From Oenanthe sinensis (Eukaryota; Streptophyta; Magnoliopsida; Apiales; Apiaceae): DNA of 64,000 bases. Below the pieces are notes generated by a model that did not search any database, was not told where the DNA came from, and saw nothing but the letters and a program-made list of their open reading frames with translations. Shown here in pieces: positions 61,701-64,000 of the stretch (the first letter of the stretch is position 1; the number at the start of each line of letters is the position of its first letter). The position numbers and the translations under genes were made by a program. The stretch covers positions 15,273,501 to 15,337,500 of the forward strand of contig CM053795.1 in the NCBI GenBank assembly GCA_028671895.1, given 5' to 3'.

Positions 61701-63396
61701 GAACGAGTCAATGAAAGGAAATATTTGAAATGAATTATAACTGTCAGATTCTGTTACATATAACTTGTAGGCTTGTAGCAAATAGCTTTCTTCGATAGAC
61801 GCTCCCCGATAATTAATAATCTTATTGATTTGTGCACAATCATAATTTCAAACTTTGGAAGTAGAATACTTTTTATGTTTTCACTAGAGCATGTAATGTT
61901 TTCTTCCCGGATTCTAGTGTTTAGTGTTTATTGGATGGTTATAATAAGGATTCACAAGTATGTGACAGTTGTGCTTTATCTAGTCCATGTAAAAGCATAA
62001 AGAAAACAAAGTGCAAAAGTAATTATTTTCAATATTTTTGTCATCATTGTGCAGAGGTTGATATAGGAAATTCAAGTATTGTTGTTTTTCTTGAGTGTCA
62101 GACTGTCAGTCATATGTTTGTTCTACTTAATTGGGTCGATGCTTTGAAGCAAACACTATACACTAAATCTTCTCATTGTTTTTGCAGTTCTGCAAGTCAA
62201 AGCAATATTGCGGGATTTGTAAGAAGATCTGGCATCAGTCAAATGGTGGAAATTGGGTAAGTCTACCTGCGTGTCTTCTTGGGTATGTTTCATGCTATAA
62301 ATTATTAAAAAGTGATTAGTTAGTAATTTTCTTCTGCTGAAAATTTGCTTGGAGTAGATATGCTGTGATGGCTGTGGCGTTTGGGTACATGCTGAGTGTG
62401 CGGAAATACTTGACAAGCCACACGAGGTTTGTTGGTAATGTATAATTAATCTGCTTTTAAATGTTTTTTGTCTTTCTTGATTGCTTGTTCTAAAGGTAGA
62501 GGATGTCCAGGAAGAAAAATATTTTTGCCCAAAATGTGATGCAATGACAAAGTTAAACTGCGAGGCATCAACTTCTAAGAGGTAATAAGCGCATGCCATA
62601 GATATGCGTCCTGCCCTCCAAGTCTACGTGTTCTTATAAATTTGCTTGAACACTGATATCTGTAATTTGACTTCAATTTAAACAGGCCGGCGATGGATGT
62701 GGCACAAGCCGTGGTACCTGATCATCTATCAGTGATTTGTACTGGAATAGAAGGGATATATTATCCAGCTCCACAGTTGTAAGTTTGGCAAAACTATAGT
62801 TAGCCTGTTTGTGATAAAGTAAAATTGACTTGTAAGTTGAAATGTGAAAAGTAGGAAATAGATACTTTTTTTTTTTAATTGCAATAACTTGACGAAAATC
62901 AAATCAATATCACATATAAATAACATATAAGTTAAAAGATACAATAGATAACAAACTAAACAAAATAGAAAAAGTTACATCCAAAAGGGTGATCCAAACT
63001 GATATATTATAACTTATATAATTAAGAAATTTTTTATTGCAAGTCATAAAATAACTTCTAGTAACAAGTAACTGTTTTTAAGGGTAGCCCCACAGGCCAT
63101 AAGCTGTTTTATTACTTATAAGTCAAACATATTCTATTCTACTAACACTGGTGGCTTTGCATGCCGTGTGCCACAACATGCAGCCTTTTCTTATTAGTAA
63201 TTCAATTCTGACAAAATCAATGTTATGATATTCCTCTTGTGTATCTTATTACTCATTCAGGGTGGAATGCAAGTGCGGTTCGTGTGGGACGCATAAGTGG
63301 AAGCTTTGTCAATGGGAACGTCATACAGGTTCCAGAAATAAAAAATGGAAAGTTAGTGTTAAAGTAAAAGATTCAATGCTGTCGCTAGGAAAATGG
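58765..63396 (+). CDS. ATX3/4/5-type trithorax histone H3K4 methyltransferase (N-terminal part; continues past right edge)
   Basis: ATX3/4/5 (SDG14/16/29) methylate histone H3 lysine 4. Exons read: 58765..59361, 59489..59544, 59628..59822, a tentative 61655..61706, 61949..62056 (or from 61925), 62188..62256, 62358..62426, 62496..62581, 62686..62778, 63261..63396. Phases agree throughout if the tentative exon is used. Domains: a basic nuclear N-terminus with RVRVLPARFRDSVVD; the PWWP domain (VGDVVWARYSKRALAWPALVIDP then ICVMFFGYSKKGG and YGWIKKGMIYPYDTYLDRFQ); a Cys-rich zinc segment (VCDSCALSSPCK); and a PHD finger (YCGICKKIWHQ, CCDGCGVWVHAEC, YFCPKC). The ATX3/4/5 block GIEGIYYPAPQL-VECKCGSCG-WERHTGS follows. 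The extended PHD and SET domains lie beyond the window. The 1.8 kb intron 3 carries an LTR-retroelement relic. No stop lies in the exons. Confidence 0.9.
60150..61630 (+). mobile_element. LTR-retrotransposon relic (solo or partial LTR) in the ATX intron
   Basis: A block of about 1.4 kb differs from the surrounding intron. It has a GC-rich cluster (60310-60410) with repeated GCGCGCCCGCGC-like words, followed by AT-rich sequence. Near 61370 comes GAGTCTCTGTGGGAACGAAT and TATTACTTGTGACCACGT, a sequence typical of Ty3/gypsy Tat/Ogre-type LTRs and leader regions. No gag or pol reading frame survives. Exact LTR ends, primer-binding site and target duplication were not resolved. Confidence 0.55.
62800..63140. 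repeat. Possible MITE remnant in the ATX intron
   Basis: AT-rich insert ending in GGCCATAAGCTGTTTTATTA and CTTATAAGTCAAACAT, which resembles the terminus of the element at 43199-43392. The left border is unclear. Confidence 0.3.
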
Positions 63397-64000
63397 GTAT
63401 GTACTCACTCTTCTCAGATTAATAAGTTTAGTTCTCCGAGTTACATTATTTAACTTGTTACTTGTGTTTTGTTCGTACTTTAGGTGCAAGTTAAAAAAAT
63501 CTTTATGCGGTTCAAACAGATATCAAACTGATACTGAAATATAAAGTCACTTTTCGTAATTAGCTGATTCTTAGCTTATTTTTCTAACCTCTTTGGATCA
63601 CCCTAGCAATTATTTTAATAGAAGGAGGTAATAACCAATTTTTTACTATTGGTGTGAGTCTGTAAGGGTGCTTTTACTGTTGTCTATTTTAAATAAGCAT
63701 TGTTCATAGATATTAAAAGTTTGACATAATTATCAAAATTAAGATTTTGCTCTAATGTCAAAAATCAATCTAATTATTAGAAGTTCTTTCATTTTTTTGA
63801 TCTACTTGCGTTATTATATTTATTGCAATAAATCTGTCAATTTTGGTCTTGTTTTGGACATTTCTGAAACATTAGTACTGAATGAATGATGTGCATCACT
63901 CTGAGCTAAATTTGTCATTTCTCAAATTAATATATATTGAATATTTTAAAAAGATTAACTATGTTTCATGAGAATTCTGATTATATTGAAGATATTTACT
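63397..64000 (+). other. Probable ATX intron running off the right edge
   Basis: After the donor AAATGG/GTATGT at 63396 no further ATX exon with the expected linker or extended-PHD sequence is found before the edge. The sequence is AT-rich and intron-like. Confidence 0.6.

Noticed and set aside
1..64000. A previously undescribed multi-gene system or biosynthetic cluster
   Set aside because: The neighbouring genes belong to unrelated pathways (pollen wall, proteolysis, DNA repair, plastid, membrane traffic, chromatin) and are explained by conserved gene order.

Overview
The window is nuclear DNA from a flowering plant, most likely a eudicot. The genes contain many short exons with GT-AG introns, the intergenic DNA is AT-rich and full of MITEs and retroelement remains, and the proteins match plant-specific families (CYP703A, nepenthesin-type aspartic protease, SINAT, EMB1703, DRP1, REC, ATX3/4/5). 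I cannot name the species.

Layout, left to right. (1) 1-3900: a CYP703A cytochrome P450 cut by the left edge (+), a KELP-like coactivator lacking its last exon (-), and tRNA-Gln(CUG) (-). (2) 5.7-7.1 kb: an intronless secreted aspartic protease (+). (3) 8.4-12.06 kb: a 5'-truncated L1-type LINE (+) with three in-frame stops. (4) 12.5-15.4 kb: a UVSSA-like transcription-coupled repair protein (+). (5) 17.36-20.06 kb: a decayed SINAT-type RING E3 ligase gene (+). (6) 20.8-25.8 kb: an EMB1703-like plastid protein gene with five exons (+). (7) 28.4-29.0 kb: an LEA_2/NHL membrane protein (-). (8) 29.98-32.9 kb: a PI4K-gamma/ubiquitin-like-domain kinase (-). (9) 34.8-43.1 kb: a DRP1A/1B dynamin with 16 exons (+). 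(10) 45.4-57.2 kb: a REC/CLU-TPR gene with 23 exons (-). (11) 58.8 kb to the right edge: an ATX3/4/5-type histone methyltransferase (+), divergent from REC and cut before its SET domain.

The genes are ordinary housekeeping and developmental genes and do not form one pathway. The gene order matters more. As I remember the Arabidopsis numbering, ATX3, DRP1B, EMB1703, SINAT3, a UVSSA-like gene and an aspartic protease lie together on chromosome 3 (At3g61740-61820). CYP703A2, an aspartic protease paralogue and a REC gene lie together on chromosome 1 (At1g01280-01320). The window therefore looks like an unsplit ancestral block that Arabidopsis divided between duplicated regions. Within it the SINAT copy has died in place.

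The accessory DNA consists of Stowaway-type MITEs, a foldback element built from AAACGCTA modules, an LTR-retroelement relic inside the ATX gene, possible SINEs and microsatellites. I found no CRISPR array, no prokaryotic gene cluster and no convincing new biological system.
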